64,000 nt of DNA. It comes from Psychrobacter immobilis. Lineage in GTDB: Bacteria > Pseudomonadota > Gammaproteobacteria > Pseudomonadales > Moraxellaceae. Below are positions 25,401 to 36,297 of the stretch, piece after piece (within the stretch, counting starts at the first letter, position 1; every line of letters starts with the position of its first letter). Below the pieces are notes generated by a model, which was not told where the DNA came from, ran no database searches, and saw only the letters and a list, made by a program, of their open reading frames with translations. The position numbers and the translations under genes are program-made. The DNA is taken from positions 186,001 through 250,000 of the forward strand of contig NZ_CAJGZJ010000004.1 of NCBI RefSeq assembly GCF_904846225.1. The letters run 5' to 3'.

Positions 25401-27161
25401 ATGTCTAAATTCAAAACTTCTGTCATTCATAAAGTATTCATTCTAAGCTTCTCATTGGGGCTCACATTTTCAGCAGTTGCCGCAGACTTTGCAACAACAC
25501 AAGCTATGGCAGAGCAAGGAGATGCTTACTCTCAATATCGACTTGGTTTCAAATACTATATAGGCAAAGGCGTTGAGCAAGATTATGCCAAAGCATTTGA
25601 ATGGTATTTAAAGGCTGCCAATCAAGGCAATGCTGAGGCTCAAAACAATCTCGGCGCTTTATATGATAAAGGTATAGGGGTCGAGCAAGACAGCGATAAA
25701 GCATTTGAGTGGTATCAAAAAGCAGCTAGTCAAGGCGATGCAATTGCTCAATTTAATGTCGGTGCTTTATACCAGAAAGGCGAAGGTGTCGAGCAAGATT
25801 ATACGATGGCTATCGAATGGTATTTAAAAGCGGCTAGTCAAGGTAATGCTGCAGCTATTAATAACTTAAAACTCCTGCAGCTTAGCGATGAGGGATTTGA
25901 TCAAGATGTAGTCAAAACGCTTGATTATATACAAGCGGCCAATCAGGGCGATGCGACCGCCCAATATAATCTTGGTATGCAATATCGTAAAGGTGAAGGG
26001 GTCAAAAAAAATCGTAAAATGGCTATTGAGTGGTGGCAAAAATCTGCCGCTCAAGATAATGCAGATGCCCAATATTCTTTAGGATTATTATACTATTCTG
26101 GTAATGGATTTTCTCAAGATTATAGCAAAGCGATGCAATGGTTCCAAAAAGCGGCCAATCAAGCTCAGACTGATGCTCAGTTTAGTCTTGGAACGATGTA
26201 CAGTAATGGCAGAGGCGTTCCTCAAGATAATGTAAAAGCATTTGAGTGGTTTCAAAAAGCAGCTCAACAAGGCGATGCCAAGTCTCAAAACAATCTTGGG
26301 ACGATGTATGAGAATGGTACTGGTGTCGCTCGAGATAATCTCAAAGCGGTTGAGTGGTATCGAAAAGCGGCAAATCAAGGAGATGGGGGCGCTCAGTCCA
26401 ATCTTGCTTGGATGTATGAGACGGGCAAGGGTGTTGCGCAAGATTACACTGAGGCATTTGCATGGTATTTAAAGGCCGCTGAGCAAGGTGATACAAACGC
26501 TCAGTATAATATCGGTGCCAAATACCATGAAGGCGAAGGGGTTCAGAAAAGCTATACTAAAGCGATGGAATGGTTTCAGAAAGCTGCCGAGCAAGGACAA
26601 GCAAAATCGCAGTATACTCTTGGCGCTATGTACTACTTTGGCAAGGGCGTGGAGCAAGATTATACCAAGGCTAGGGAATGGTGGCAGCAATCAGCCGATC
26701 AAGGCTATGCTGAGGCACAGTATAACCTTGGAGTCATGTACAGTTACGGCGAAGGCGTTGCTACCAGTGATACCAAAGCGTTTGAATGGTATCAAAAAGC
26801 TGCCGAGCAAGACGACGCTGATGCGCAGAATAATCTTGGAGTGATGTATGAGAACGGCAGCGGTATTCCACAAGATTATGCCAAGGCGGTGATGTGGTAT
26901 CAAAAGTCCGCCGCTCAAGGCTTGTCTGAATCGCAGTATAATTTGGCATGGATGTATGAAAATGGCCATGGTGTAGGTCGAGATTACACCCAAGCCTTTA
27001 ACTGGTATCTCAAAGCGGCCAATCAGGGCGATGCGATGGCAGAATACGTCATCGGTACGATGTACAGCTATGGTAGAGGGGTGACGCAGGATAAATCTCA
27101 AGCTGATATATGGTTAAATAAAGCTTGTGGTAATGGAATGAAAATGAGCTGCAATCGCTAA
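25401..27161 (+). CDS. Exported Sel1-repeat protein
   Basis: The protein begins with a signal peptide (MSKFKTSVIHK, a hydrophobic core, then SAVAAD) and is then built of 15 Sel1-like repeats of about 36 residues. Each has the pattern AQYNLGxMYxxGxGVxQDYxKAxEWYxKAAxQGD. Repeat 4 (around residue 170) is degenerate. Such helical solenoids act as protein-binding scaffolds, here in the periplasm or on the outer surface. The frame is open from 25314, but GGGGGAGTAATAGTC places the start at 25401 and exposes the signal peptide. The gene lies between two inverted copies of a dispersed repeat. The partner and role are unknown. Confidence 0.85.
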   Translation: MSKFKTSVIHKVFILSFSLGLTFSAVAADFATTQAMAEQGDAYSQYRLGFKYYIGKGVEQDYAKAFEWYLKAANQGNAEAQNNLGALYDKGIGVEQDSDKAFEWYQKAASQGDAIAQFNVGALYQKGEGVEQDYTMAIEWYLKAASQGNAAAINNLKLLQLSDEGFDQDVVKTLDYIQAANQGDATAQYNLGMQYRKGEGVKKNRKMAIEWWQKSAAQDNADAQYSLGLLYYSGNGFSQDYSKAMQWFQKAANQAQTDAQFSLGTMYSNGRGVPQDNVKAFEWFQKAAQQGDAKSQNNLGTMYENGTGVARDNLKAVEWYRKAANQGDGGAQSNLAWMYETGKGVAQDYTEAFAWYLKAAEQGDTNAQYNIGAKYHEGEGVQKSYTKAMEWFQKAAEQGQAKSQYTLGAMYYFGKGVEQDYTKAREWWQQSADQGYAEAQYNLGVMYSYGEGVATSDTKAFEWYQKAAEQDDADAQNNLGVMYENGSGIPQDYAKAVMWYQKSAAQGLSESQYNLAWMYENGHGVGRDYTQAFNWYLKAANQGDAMAEYVIGTMYSYGRGVTQDKSQADIWLNKACGNGMKMSCNR

Positions 27162-27318
27162 CAGCGGATATGTTAAAAATAATTGCTATGAAATAACGGT
27201 CATGCAAAAGGTTGCAAAGCTTACGATCAATTAAATCAGCTTCATTAAAGCGCATCAGTGAGAGATTTGCTGTTCAACATGACGAATATGCATGTACCGC
27301 AGTGTATCTCTAACTTGC

Positions 27319-28203
27319 CTAGCAGCAAGGTACTTTTTTCCATTGACCATTGACTCGTTTAAGCGTGTCGTCCTTGAAGCGTGCTAGCTTCTTATGCGGA
27401 TAACGGCTCGCATAGCCTAACACCGATTCCAACGTTTTATTACGCACAAACTTTTTGCTTGCTGGATCATAAAGCCAGTAAATATATTTTTCACTGTGGT
27501 CGCCTTCTGCGGTGTTCAACACCAGATCAAAATAGCCGTCATAGTTCATATCCACGTATCGGGTACTATACGCACTTGCTTCAAACCCCGTTAACTGCTG
27601 CACTACTTGCTTGGTATCTTTATTAATCACATCCACTCGGGTAATCGTAGAGCGATACCAACGGTCATTGTCAACGCCATAATATTTAAAAGTAAACTGC
27701 GGGTAAGTTTTGACAGGAATTGCTGGGGTAAAGGTGGTTTTTCGAGAAGTCGCTTCGCCCTCTGGATAATGAGTGACGGTTGCTACCAAGGTATTATTGC
27801 GCAAATTTAGCATACCATCGATGGCATATTCTGGTGGTGCTTCTAAACCAATCTCTGCATCATATGATTTCAAGGTGATATTCAAGCCTTTTTGAAAGCC
27901 TTCGACCGAAACGCCGTCGTCTTTGTTTAAATAAAATAAAGTGCCATGCGGATTCCATACCCCTGAGTATATCGTCAATAAGAATTTTCCATCGTCTGAG
28001 CGCCAATCACGCTCAGCATAAGTGGTGACGTCTGTGATGAGTTTGACAGGTTTTTTACTAGCAGATGTGCTGGTAGAACTGGTCTTTGTAGGGGTCGCTG
28101 CTTGTGTACTAGGCAATGTACTAACGACTAATAGTGGCAGTATTAAGTAGCTGAAATAGCGTTTCAACGTTATGTCTTGGCATCTTGATTGAAGCTCAAA
28201 CAT
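27319..28203 (-). CDS. Exported protein of unknown function, XAC2610-like
   Basis: A 294-residue protein with a signal peptide: a positively charged start, the hydrophobic run YLILPLLVVSTL and a cleavage region near STQAA. It is followed by a Ser/Thr-rich linker. The mature part is beta-rich and contains VDMNYDGYFDLVL, an FG-GAP-like calcium-binding loop, then YWLYDPASKKFVRN, a combination I associate with XAC2610-type proteins (memory-based). The start is firm: AAGGAGATAGGCGATG. It is convergent with the Sel1 gene and inside the same inverted-repeat-bounded segment. Confidence 0.65.
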   Translation of the reverse strand: MFELQSRCQDITLKRYFSYLILPLLVVSTLPSTQAATPTKTSSTSTSASKKPVKLITDVTTYAERDWRSDDGKFLLTIYSGVWNPHGTLFYLNKDDGVSVEGFQKGLNITLKSYDAEIGLEAPPEYAIDGMLNLRNNTLVATVTHYPEGEATSRKTTFTPAIPVKTYPQFTFKYYGVDNDRWYRSTITRVDVINKDTKQVVQQLTGFEASAYSTRYVDMNYDGYFDLVLNTAEGDHSEKYIYWLYDPASKKFVRNKTLESVLGYASRYPHKKLARFKDDTLKRVNGQWKKVPCC

Positions 28204-28369
28204 CGCCTATCTCCTTATCTTATTTATCGATTGAACGATTTCCACACGTCGTGCTCACCTTCCTTGGCTGCATTTTTATTATAGCGCTATCTGATTGGCG
28301 CCGCTTAGCATTTATTGTTAATACAGTTGGCCTCGAATACCTCTTAGAGACATGCTGGATTATGAGAGA

Positions 28370-28501
28370 CAGTCGGTGAAAAGTTACATCGATACATCAA
28401 TCGTCAGATACTACTGGTATAAATTTTCCTCACTTGCTGTGCCGTTGCAGACAGAGGCTTCGAAAAATCCATTCCAGCAGTACGGTCGTGCTTTTATTGT
28501 G
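28370..28501 (+). repeat. Dispersed intergenic repeat, right inverted copy
   Basis: Partner of 25013-25144 in opposite orientation, with the core CTTGCTGTGCCGTTGCAGAC followed by AGAGGCTTCG. The remaining gap between the genes at 28203 and 28705 carries the candidate KdpE site and kdp promoter region. Confidence 0.8.
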
Positions 28502-28551
28502 TTGTGACTATACATCGCCTCAAAATCTGTCTATCTATTAGCCGACGCTCA

Positions 28552-28571
28552 TCTTTATATTTTCTTTATAT
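28552..28571 (+). promoter_or_regulatory. Candidate KdpE-binding direct repeat
   Basis: Two exact copies of TCTTTATAT start 11 bp apart (28552 and 28563), that is one helical turn. They lie about 135 nt upstream of kdpF. T-rich direct repeats of this type are bound by KdpE in E. coli. A possible -35 TTGATA follows at 28586, but no well-spaced -10 could be fixed. Confidence 0.5.
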
Positions 28572-28704
28572 CCTACCTCCGCATCTTGATAACACTTTTA
28601 TACCTCTCCCAGCATACTAATGACATTATTCAATGTGCAGTAAGGTCTTAGTAATCTTGCAGCCATTCATTAACTGACCGTTATTATTGATTTTGGAGAG
28701 TGCC

Positions 28705-28785
28705 ATGGAAGTGTTTGCAGGGTTTATTGCTCTAGGTTTATTTGTCTATTTACTATACGTACTGATTAAACCGGAGGCATTCTAA
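28705..28785 (+). CDS. kdpF: KdpF, small stabilising subunit of the Kdp potassium ATPase
   Basis: A 26-residue single-span membrane peptide beginning [18 protein letters not shown] and ending LIKPEAF, the standard KdpF pattern. It stabilises the KdpABC complex. It is preceded by TTTTGGAGAGTGCC, a good ribosome-binding site. Its TAA overlaps the ATG of kdpA by one base. Confidence 0.9.
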   Translation: MEVFAGFIALGLFVYLLYVLIKPEAF

Positions 28786-30497
28786 TGACTGTTCAGGCAT
28801 TGTCTCAGTTAATTATTTATCTACTCGTTTTATTTATTCTGGGGTATTTTTTATCCGGTTATATTATGCAGCGTATGCAAGCGCCGATATCTCGTCTTGA
28901 ATCTCGCGGTTTTACAGCGCTTGGCATGCTTGGACGAGATGCCAAAGGCAATATGGCGTCTGGGATGAATTGGCAGCAGTATTCATGGGCTATTGTTTTG
29001 TTCAATATCATTGGCTTTTTGGCGCTATTTATCTTGCAACTCATGCAAGGCAATCTACCGCTCAATCCGCAAGCGATGAGCGGAGTCACTTGGGATTTGG
29101 CCATGAACACGGCCATCAGTTTTATGACGAATACTAACTGGCAAGCTTATGGCGGTGAGAGCACGATGAGCTATCTCACGCAAATGCTTGGTATGTCGCT
29201 ACAGAACTTTTTGTCAGCAGCAACGGGTATTGCTGTCGCTTTTGCCTTGATGCGTGGCTTGGTATTTAAGAAAAGTGCTCACCTTGGCAATGCGTGGGTC
29301 GATTTATGGCGCTGTAATATTTATATCCTATTGCCCATAGCGACCATCATCGCGCTGTTATTGATGAGCCAAGGCGTTGTACAAACTTTATCGACCTATA
29401 TGGATGTACAAACCCTACAAGGTGACACCCAAACTATTGCGCTGGGGCCAGTCGCGTCACAAGAAGCGATTAAAATGTTGGGTACTAACGGCGGTGGTTT
29501 TTTTAACGCTAACTCTGCCCACCCGTTTGAAAACCCAACGCCTTTTTCTAATTTTATTCAGATGCTCGCTATTTTTCTTATTCCTACTTCACTGTGTTTT
29601 TGTCTCGGTAAGATGAGCGGCAAGCTGAAGCAAGGGGTGGCGATATTAGCAGCCATGACCATATTGTTCGTCGGTATGTATTCATTAACCGTGAGCAGCG
29701 AGCTTGCTGGAAATCCTTGGTTAACGTCACAAGTGTCAGGGCTAACGGCTGCGGATGTCAGTGGCAATATGGAAGGTAAAGAAGTGCGCTTTGGTATTGT
29801 GGCCTCATCGTTATTTGCCACCATTACCACGGCGGCATCGTGCGGTGCGGTAAATGCGATGCATGATTCATTTACGCCCATGGGCGGCTTTGGTCTGATG
29901 TTGCAGATGCAGTTGGGTGAAGTGGTATTTGGCGGTGTTGGCGCAGGGCTTTATGGCATGTTGTTATTTGCAATATTGGCGGTATTCGTATCAGGACTTA
30001 TGATTGGGCGGACACCAGAATATCTCGGTAAAAAGATTGAACCGTTTGAGATGAAAATGGTAGTGATCGCCTTACTCGCAGCGCCCACTATGGTGCTAAT
30101 GGGAACGGCGATTAGTGTTATGACCAGTAGCGGTCAGGCAGGTATTTTTAATCCTAGTTCCCATGGTTTTAGTGAAGTGCTGTATGCCTTTAGCTCTGCT
30201 GCCAATAATAATGGCTCTGCTTTTGCAGGATTGGGGGCCAATTCGGTCTTTTATAACGTCATGCTTGGGCTTGCGATGCTAGTAGGGCGCTTTGGGGTCA
30301 TCATTCCAGTACTGGCTTTGGCAGGATCGTTGGCCAAAAAACCAAGACTTGAAGTCAATAGCGGTACTTTACCGACGACCACGCCATTATTTGTGGGTCT
30401 ATTAGTCGGCACTGTGCTGATGATTGGCGCATTGACTTTCATTCCTGCTTTAGCGCTTGGGCCTATTGTAGAGCATATATGGATGATGAAAGGTTAG
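28785..30497 (+). CDS. kdpA: KdpA, potassium-binding and translocating subunit
   Basis: A 570-residue inner-membrane protein of the SKT superfamily that selects potassium and passes it to KdpB. It shows the signature [18 protein letters not shown] (second pore loop, near residue 235), [10 protein letters not shown] (first pore loop, near residue 115), [14 protein letters not shown], and in the last repeats [13 protein letters not shown]. The length is normal. The start overlaps the kdpF stop codon, TAATG, which implies coupling. A 121-nt gap leads to kdpB. Confidence 0.95.
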   Translation: MTVQALSQLIIYLLVLFILGYFLSGYIMQRMQAPISRLESRGFTALGMLGRDAKGNMASGMNWQQYSWAIVLFNIIGFLALFILQLMQGNLPLNPQAMSGVTWDLAMNTAISFMTNTNWQAYGGESTMSYLTQMLGMSLQNFLSAATGIAVAFALMRGLVFKKSAHLGNAWVDLWRCNIYILLPIATIIALLLMSQGVVQTLSTYMDVQTLQGDTQTIALGPVASQEAIKMLGTNGGGFFNANSAHPFENPTPFSNFIQMLAIFLIPTSLCFCLGKMSGKLKQGVAILAAMTILFVGMYSLTVSSELAGNPWLTSQVSGLTAADVSGNMEGKEVRFGIVASSLFATITTAASCGAVNAMHDSFTPMGGFGLMLQMQLGEVVFGGVGAGLYGMLLFAILAVFVSGLMIGRTPEYLGKKIEPFEMKMVVIALLAAPTMVLMGTAISVMTSSGQAGIFNPSSHGFSEVLYAFSSAANNNGSAFAGLGANSVFYNVMLGLAMLVGRFGVIIPVLALAGSLAKKPRLEVNSGTLPTTTPLFVGLLVGTVLMIGALTFIPALALGPIVEHIWMMKG

Positions 30498-30618
30498 CCG
30501 CTGGCTATTTGTCTAGACTTTAGCAAATTTGCCAAAGTTGACAGATTTGATAAATAAGCACTTGCCTTTTTAGTGGTGAATTGCCCCCTTTTTTATGATT
30601 ATGTTAGGAATAAAGACC

Positions 30619-32748
30619 ATGAATGTTTCAATAGATTCTAATAATAAAGCACTAGATGTACCGCCTCAACAAGCGCCTGATGAGTCTGGTTTACCCGAAA
30701 AGCCTGCACAAGGTTTGTTAGATCCGGCACTGATTAAACCGGCGCTAAAATCAGCACTACTCAAGCTGGATCCTCGCGTCCAGTGGCGCAATCCGGTGAT
30801 GTTCGTCGTTTATATCGGCTCATGGTTGACGACCATATTAGCCATTAACATGATGATTCAGGGACAGTCTGGAGTCGGCTTTACTTTAGCCATTACGTTT
30901 TGGCTTTGGTTTACCTTATTGTTTGCAAACTTTGCTGAAGCGTTAGCAGAAGGTCGCAGTAAAGCGCAAGCATCGAGCCTCAAGCAGGCGCGTCAAGATG
31001 TGCAAGCTCGTAAGCTTGCTGGTAGCGACCGACTCTCCGCCGCTACTATGGTGCAGGCGACTGAGCTTAATCAAGATGATATTGTTTTGGTACAAATGGG
31101 AGAAATCATTCCAGCGGATGGTGAGGTGATAGAAGGGCTTGCCTCAGTCGATGAGTCCGCCATTACTGGTGAATCCGCGCCCGTCATTCGTGAAAGCGGT
31201 GGCGATTTTAACGCAGTCACTGGCGGTACTAAAGTCTTGTCTGACTGGCTGGTGATTCGTATCACCCAAGCGCCGGGACAAGGATTTTTGGATAGAATGA
31301 TTGCCTTGGTAGAAGGCGCTAAACGTACCAAAACGCCCAATGAGATTGCCCTGACTATTTTGCTTATTGCATTAACCCTGATATTTTTAATGGTGTGCGT
31401 CACTCTGTTGCCATTCTCTCAGTTTGCGGTGCTCGCATCAGGTCAAGGCGAACCCATCTCTATTGTCATTTTAGTGGCATTACTGGTCTGCCTGATCCCA
31501 ACAACGATTGGCGGTTTATTATCCGCTATTGGCGTAGCAGGCATGAGCCGTATGATGCAAGCCAATGTGATTGCGACCTCTGGACGGGCGGTAGAAGCGG
31601 CGGGCGACGTCGATGTGTTATTGCTGGATAAAACGGGCACCATTACCTATGGTAACCGTCAAGCGTCGTTATTTCTGCCATCGAACGGTATTAACGAGCA
31701 CTTGCTGGCTGAAGTGGCCTTGATTAGCTCGCTGACTGATGAAACGCCCGAAGGTCGTAGTATCGTTAAACTGGCGCAAAGCCGTTTTGATATCGATGAA
31801 AATGTCTGGAAATCAAAGCCGTTTGAAACCATCGAATTCACCGCGCAAACTCGAATGAGTGGTACCGATATTGAGCAACGCCGTATCCGTAAGGGCGCTT
31901 ATGACGCCATTGTAAAATGGGTGACAGAGCAAGGCGGTACGCAGCCCAGTAATCTAGAACAACAAGTAGAGGAGGTGGCTCGCCGTGGCAGTACACCACT
32001 GCTGGTTGCGGATGGTCAGCAAATATTAGGCGTCATTGAGCTCAAAGACGTGGTCAAATCCGGTATCAAAGAACGCTTTGCTGAATTGCGCAAAATCGGT
32101 ATTACTACTGTCATGATTACGGGTGACAACCCTTTGACCGCTGCTGCTATCGCGGCTGAAGCGGGCGTTGATGACTTTATGGCGGAGGCCACACCAGAGC
32201 AAAAGCTTGAGCTGATTCGTAGTTACCAGCGCCAAGGTAAACTAGTCGCAATGACTGGTGATGGTACCAATGACGCGCCAGCACTTGCTCAAGCTGATGT
32301 TGCCGTCGCTATGAATAGTGGTACTCAAGCGGCCAAAGAAGCCGCAAATATGGTGGACTTGGACTCAAATCCGACCAAGCTCATTGAGGTGGTGCAAACC
32401 GGTAAGCAAATGCTGATGACCCGTGGCGCGCTGACGACTTTTAGCTTGGCCAATGACGTTGCTAAATATTTTGCGATTATTCCAGCGGCCTTTGCGGGTA
32501 CTTATCCTGCGTTGAACGTGTTAAATATTATGCATTTGGGCAGCCCAAAAAGCGCAATTCTATCAGCAGTTATCTTCAATGCCTTAATCATCGTATTTCT
32601 CATTCCATTAGCGCTACGAGGGGTCAAATATCGTCCAGACTCTGCTATTAACTTATTGCGCCGAAATCTATTGATATATGGATTGGGCGGACTGTTGCTA
32701 CCGTTTGTAGGTATCAAGCTTATCGATATGCTCATTAACGTATTGTAA
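30619..32748 (+). CDS. kdpB: KdpB, catalytic P-type ATPase subunit
   Basis: The ATP-hydrolysing subunit of the Kdp pump. Features are the TGES actuator loop ([15 protein letters not shown]), the phosphorylated Asp337 in DKTGTITYG, the nucleotide-domain motif [19 protein letters not shown] and the hinge [16 protein letters not shown]. The motif [13 protein letters not shown] is typical of KdpB. It has about seven membrane segments. The frame is open from 30595, but TTAGGAATAAAGACC supports the ATG at 30619, giving 709 residues. It follows kdpA and precedes kdpC by 30 nt. Confidence 0.95.
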   Translation: MNVSIDSNNKALDVPPQQAPDESGLPEKPAQGLLDPALIKPALKSALLKLDPRVQWRNPVMFVVYIGSWLTTILAINMMIQGQSGVGFTLAITFWLWFTLLFANFAEALAEGRSKAQASSLKQARQDVQARKLAGSDRLSAATMVQATELNQDDIVLVQMGEIIPADGEVIEGLASVDESAITGESAPVIRESGGDFNAVTGGTKVLSDWLVIRITQAPGQGFLDRMIALVEGAKRTKTPNEIALTILLIALTLIFLMVCVTLLPFSQFAVLASGQGEPISIVILVALLVCLIPTTIGGLLSAIGVAGMSRMMQANVIATSGRAVEAAGDVDVLLLDKTGTITYGNRQASLFLPSNGINEHLLAEVALISSLTDETPEGRSIVKLAQSRFDIDENVWKSKPFETIEFTAQTRMSGTDIEQRRIRKGAYDAIVKWVTEQGGTQPSNLEQQVEEVARRGSTPLLVADGQQILGVIELKDVVKSGIKERFAELRKIGITTVMITGDNPLTAAAIAAEAGVDDFMAEATPEQKLELIRSYQRQGKLVAMTGDGTNDAPALAQADVAVAMNSGTQAAKEAANMVDLDSNPTKLIEVVQTGKQMLMTRGALTTFSLANDVAKYFAIIPAAFAGTYPALNVLNIMHLGSPKSAILSAVIFNALIIVFLIPLALRGVKYRPDSAINLLRRNLLIYGLGGLLLPFVGIKLIDMLINVL

Positions 32749-32778
32749 TTGGTCTAATCATTCATAAGGAATATCACT

Positions 32779-33459
32779 ATGTATACTCATTCTCAACCAG
32801 ATACGAACGCTAATGTTGAGCTGTCATCGCAAGATGCAACAGATACCAGCAACGCATTAGATAACGCTGCTGCTCATATGCCGATGCTCAAACCTGCTAT
32901 ATTGCTATTTATATTATTAAGTATCATTTTAGGGTTATGCTATCCATTATTGATGACAGGCGTTGGGCAAGTTGCGATGCCCAATCAGGCAAATGGTAGC
33001 TTAATAGAAAAAGAGGGACAACTGGTTGGCTCTGCACTTATCGGTCAAGCGTTTGACCAACCACAGTATCTATGGACAAGGCCTTCTGCTGCGGGTGACG
33101 GTTATGATGCTACCCAATCATCAGGTAGTAATTTGGGACCTTTAAACCCTGAGCTTGCCAGCAGTGTTGAGGCGCAAGTACAAAAGCTTAAGGCGGCTGA
33201 TCCACAGAATAAAGCGCCCATTCCGCTTGATTTGGTGACGATGTCGGGCAGTGGCTTGGACCCACATATCTCACCTGCAGCGGCGCAGTGGCAAGCAAAT
33301 AGAGTGGCACGTGTACGCGGAATAAGCGTTGAGCAAGTACAAAAAGCGATCGATGATAATACTGACAGTAAGCAGTTTAATATCCTTGGAGAGCCGCGTG
33401 TCAACGTGTTAGCAGTGAACTTAGCATTAGACAGCATCTCTACGAGCTCCATTAAATAG
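32779..33459 (+). CDS. kdpC: KdpC, accessory subunit of the potassium ATPase
   Basis: A single-span membrane protein that increases ATP affinity of KdpB. It has a longer than usual hydrophilic N-terminal tail (about 38 residues) before the membrane helix (ILLFILLSIILGLCYPLL). It then shows GSALIGQAFDQPQYLWTRPSA, SSGSNLGPLNPEL and the C-terminal signature SGSGLDPHISPAAA, followed by RVARVRGIS. The 226-residue length is slightly above the family norm because of the tail. It starts 30 nt after kdpB; kdpD follows at 99 nt. Confidence 0.95.
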   Translation: MYTHSQPDTNANVELSSQDATDTSNALDNAAAHMPMLKPAILLFILLSIILGLCYPLLMTGVGQVAMPNQANGSLIEKEGQLVGSALIGQAFDQPQYLWTRPSAAGDGYDATQSSGSNLGPLNPELASSVEAQVQKLKAADPQNKAPIPLDLVTMSGSGLDPHISPAAAQWQANRVARVRGISVEQVQKAIDDNTDSKQFNILGEPRVNVLAVNLALDSISTSSIK

Positions 33460-33558
33460 GGCAGTAGTGTTAATAAAAACAACTGGATTCACTAAAAGAC
33501 GCCGCTTTATTTAAATTATTCTTATTTAAGAGCTATCTAAGCGCTATCGAAGGTCATT

Positions 33559-36249
33559 ATGAATACTAACCGCCCTAGCCCAGAAGCGTTATTGCAGCAA
33601 ATCAAGCAGCAAGAGCATGCGGTGAATAGAGGTAAGTTAAAAATATTTTTTGGAGCGTCGGCTGGGGTTGGCAAAACGTATGACATGCTGACCTCTGCGC
33701 ACCAAGCACAAACGCATGGACTTACTGTGTTGGTTGGTATTGTAGAAACTCATGGACGCAGTGAGACCGCCGCGCTGGTAGAAGGGCTATCCGTTCTGCC
33801 GCTACGCGAGATTGAATATCGTGGACAGATGCTCCAAGAGTTTGATATCGATGCCGCTCTAGCCAGTCATCCAGATATCTTGCTGGTTGATGAGCTTGCG
33901 CATAGCAACGTCTCAGGGTCTCTCCACCCCAAACGTTGGCACGATGTTGAGGAATTACTAAAAGCAGGTATCAGTGTTTACACGACCCTAAACGTTCAGC
34001 ATTTAGAGAGCTTAAATGATGTCGTCAATCAAATTACGGGTGTGGTGGTTCAAGAAACCTTGCCTGATTGGTTTTTTGATCAGGCAAATGAAGTGCTATT
34101 GGTTGATTTGCCAGCAGATGAATTATTAGCGCGTCTTCACGAAGGTAAAGTATACATTCCCAGCCAAGCCAAACATGCTATCAACAATTTCTTTCGTAAA
34201 GGTAATTTAATCGCACTGCGGGAGCTGGCATTACGCCGAACCGCAGACTTAGTCGATGCCGATATGCAAGATTACCGCAACCAAGCTCGAATCTCACCCA
34301 TTTGGAATACCGCCGATCAGTTATTAGTAGGAATCAGTACGGGCGCGCACAGTGAGCGCCTCATTCGCCATGCTGCTAGGCTGGCTAGCAGTTTACATTC
34401 ACAGTGGTATGTGGTGCATGTCGATACACCGCGGGGGTTGAATCGTTCGGTGAATAATAAGCAAAAAGTCTTGGAGGCACTACGTTTAGCAGATGATTTG
34501 GGTGCAAAAACTGAAATTATTAGTGCTATTACCGTGGCAGAGGGTTTGACCAGCTATGCCCATCAATTCAATATCGGCCGGATTATTATTGGACAAAATC
34601 AGTCAAAACCGTATCACTGGGGTCAATCGTTAGTGAGGCGCATCTCACAACAAGACGTTAATTTAGATTTGATATTGGTCAATCAAACGAAGAAGTTAAG
34701 CAAAATCACCAAGAATCGTCAGCTACCGTCTTGGAATATGGCAGAATTGTCATCGGTCGATAACCGTAATGGCTATCTCATGGCAGTGTTGGGATGCGGG
34801 TTAGTGACCGTTACCTTAGTGGCGCTCACACGCTGGTTTGATTTAGCCAACGTCGTCATGCTCTACTTATTAGTGATTGTTTTTATCTCAGTACGCTTTG
34901 GACGCGCGCCTGGCATATTGGCTGCGTTTTTGAGCGTATTAAGCTTTGATTTATTTTTCGTTGAACCTAAGCTGTCGTTTAATGTCAGTGATGTCCAATA
35001 CTTAGTCACCTTTGCTGTCATGCTTATCGTCTCTTTAATCATCAATAACCTCGCGGTTGGACTACGATTTCAGGCACAAGCTGCCCGTAAACGTGAACAG
35101 CAGGCGATATCGATGAGCTATCTGGCACAAAACCTCAGTGCTGCTCGTAAAAACGATAAAATTATCAGTCAAGCTGCCGCATGGCTAACGCAGCACATTG
35201 CTAGTACTGCAATCATAGTAATGCCAGATACGCATAATAAAATGGTCGTTATGACTGATGGTAGGATTCCTGCAGAGTTCAACTGGGTTGTGACCCGATG
35301 GGTATTTGATCACAATGAAAGCGCTGGCTTAGGCACTCATACGCTTACCGCTAATAAGATGCACTATCGAGCGCTCGCCACATCAACTCAGGTGCTCGGT
35401 GTCTTAGCACTGATGCCGACAGATAGTGAGAGTTTCAATCAACCTGAACAACAGCGAACCCTCGATGTGGCTATTGCTCAAATAACGCTCGCTTTAGAGC
35501 GGGTATATTATGCAAAAGTGGCTCAAACTGCGCTCATAAAAGTAGAGTCAGAACGGCTTCGCGGGACACTATTGTCGGCACTGTCTCATGATATTCGAAC
35601 GCCAATAACGGTATTATCTGGTTTAGCGTCTTCTCTTGCCACCCAAACTTTAACGGTGAGTGAGCAAAGGCAACTGGCCGTTGATATTGAGCAGCAAGCA
35701 AACGTTATTCAGCGTTTGGTGATTAATATTTTAGATTACGTATCGCTCCAGTCTGGCGGCATGAAACTAAACAAGCAATGGGTGAGCCTAGAGGAAATCG
35801 TTGGCAGTAATATTCGTCAGCTTGAGCACTATTTAAAAGAGCGCCAGATAGAAATAGATATTCCTCATAATATTGACTTTATTTATACCGACGAATTGAT
35901 TTTGTCACGTATTTTAAACAACTTGCTCACCAATGCCATCAATTACACGCCAGACACTGCCTGTATTTGTATCAAAGCAATGCTGGATAATAATCAGTAT
36001 CTGATAACGGTGACAGACACAGGAAAGGGGTTGCCTGTGGGTATGGAGACGAAAATATTCGAGCGCTTTACTCGAGGAAATTCGGAAAGTAGCACAACGG
36101 GTTTAGGCTTAGGTTTAGCTTTGAGTAAAGATTTAGTGGAGCATCTGGGCGGCACGCTAAGTGCTAACAACGTACAACCTCATGGTGCACAATTTATCAT
36201 CACGCTTTCTTGGCAACCTTTGCCTGAACAGGATTTGTTGAGTGAGTGA
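33559..36249 (+). CDS. kdpD: KdpD, sensor histidine kinase for potassium limitation
   Basis: An 896-residue membrane sensor. In order it has an N-terminal KdpD domain with Walker A FGASAGVGKTYDML (near residue 33) and DELAHSN; a USP-like domain (near residues 250-370); and four membrane helices (near residues 405-500). A GAF-like region follows. The kinase core has H-box ALSHDIRTPIT with phospho-acceptor His677, N-box NLLTNAINYTP and G-boxes DTGKGLP and TGLGLGLALS. His677 is close to the known E. coli position. It phosphorylates KdpE. It is separated from kdpE by 172 nt containing a short minisatellite, so kdpE may have its own promoter. Confidence 0.95.
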   Translation: MNTNRPSPEALLQQIKQQEHAVNRGKLKIFFGASAGVGKTYDMLTSAHQAQTHGLTVLVGIVETHGRSETAALVEGLSVLPLREIEYRGQMLQEFDIDAALASHPDILLVDELAHSNVSGSLHPKRWHDVEELLKAGISVYTTLNVQHLESLNDVVNQITGVVVQETLPDWFFDQANEVLLVDLPADELLARLHEGKVYIPSQAKHAINNFFRKGNLIALRELALRRTADLVDADMQDYRNQARISPIWNTADQLLVGISTGAHSERLIRHAARLASSLHSQWYVVHVDTPRGLNRSVNNKQKVLEALRLADDLGAKTEIISAITVAEGLTSYAHQFNIGRIIIGQNQSKPYHWGQSLVRRISQQDVNLDLILVNQTKKLSKITKNRQLPSWNMAELSSVDNRNGYLMAVLGCGLVTVTLVALTRWFDLANVVMLYLLVIVFISVRFGRAPGILAAFLSVLSFDLFFVEPKLSFNVSDVQYLVTFAVMLIVSLIINNLAVGLRFQAQAARKREQQAISMSYLAQNLSAARKNDKIISQAAAWLTQHIASTAIIVMPDTHNKMVVMTDGRIPAEFNWVVTRWVFDHNESAGLGTHTLTANKMHYRALATSTQVLGVLALMPTDSESFNQPEQQRTLDVAIAQITLALERVYYAKVAQTALIKVESERLRGTLLSALSHDIRTPITVLSGLASSLATQTLTVSEQRQLAVDIEQQANVIQRLVINILDYVSLQSGGMKLNKQWVSLEEIVGSNIRQLEHYLKERQIEIDIPHNIDFIYTDELILSRILNNLLTNAINYTPDTACICIKAMLDNNQYLITVTDTGKGLPVGMETKIFERFTRGNSESSTTGLGLGLALSKDLVEHLGGTLSANNVQPHGAQFIITLSWQPLPEQDLLSE

Positions 36250-36253
36250 CAAC

Positions 36254-36297
36254 TTTAGAGCAATCAGTTTTAGAGCCATCAGTTTTAGAGCAAGCAG
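36254..36297 (+). repeat. Minisatellite between kdpD and kdpE, three units
   Basis: Three tandem 14-15 bp units with consensus TTTTAGAGCAATCAG at 36254, 36268 and 36283, starting 4 nt after the kdpD stop codon. Confidence 0.8.

Noticed and set aside
26088..27101. Long open frames on the minus strand within the Sel1 gene
   Set aside because: They are by-products of the repeated coding sequence, with no ribosome-binding sites and no recognisable protein features.
25500..27150. Regularly spaced repeated DNA resembling a repeat array
   Set aside because: The period is about 108 bp and follows the 36-residue Sel1 protein repeats in one continuous frame; it is not a CRISPR array.
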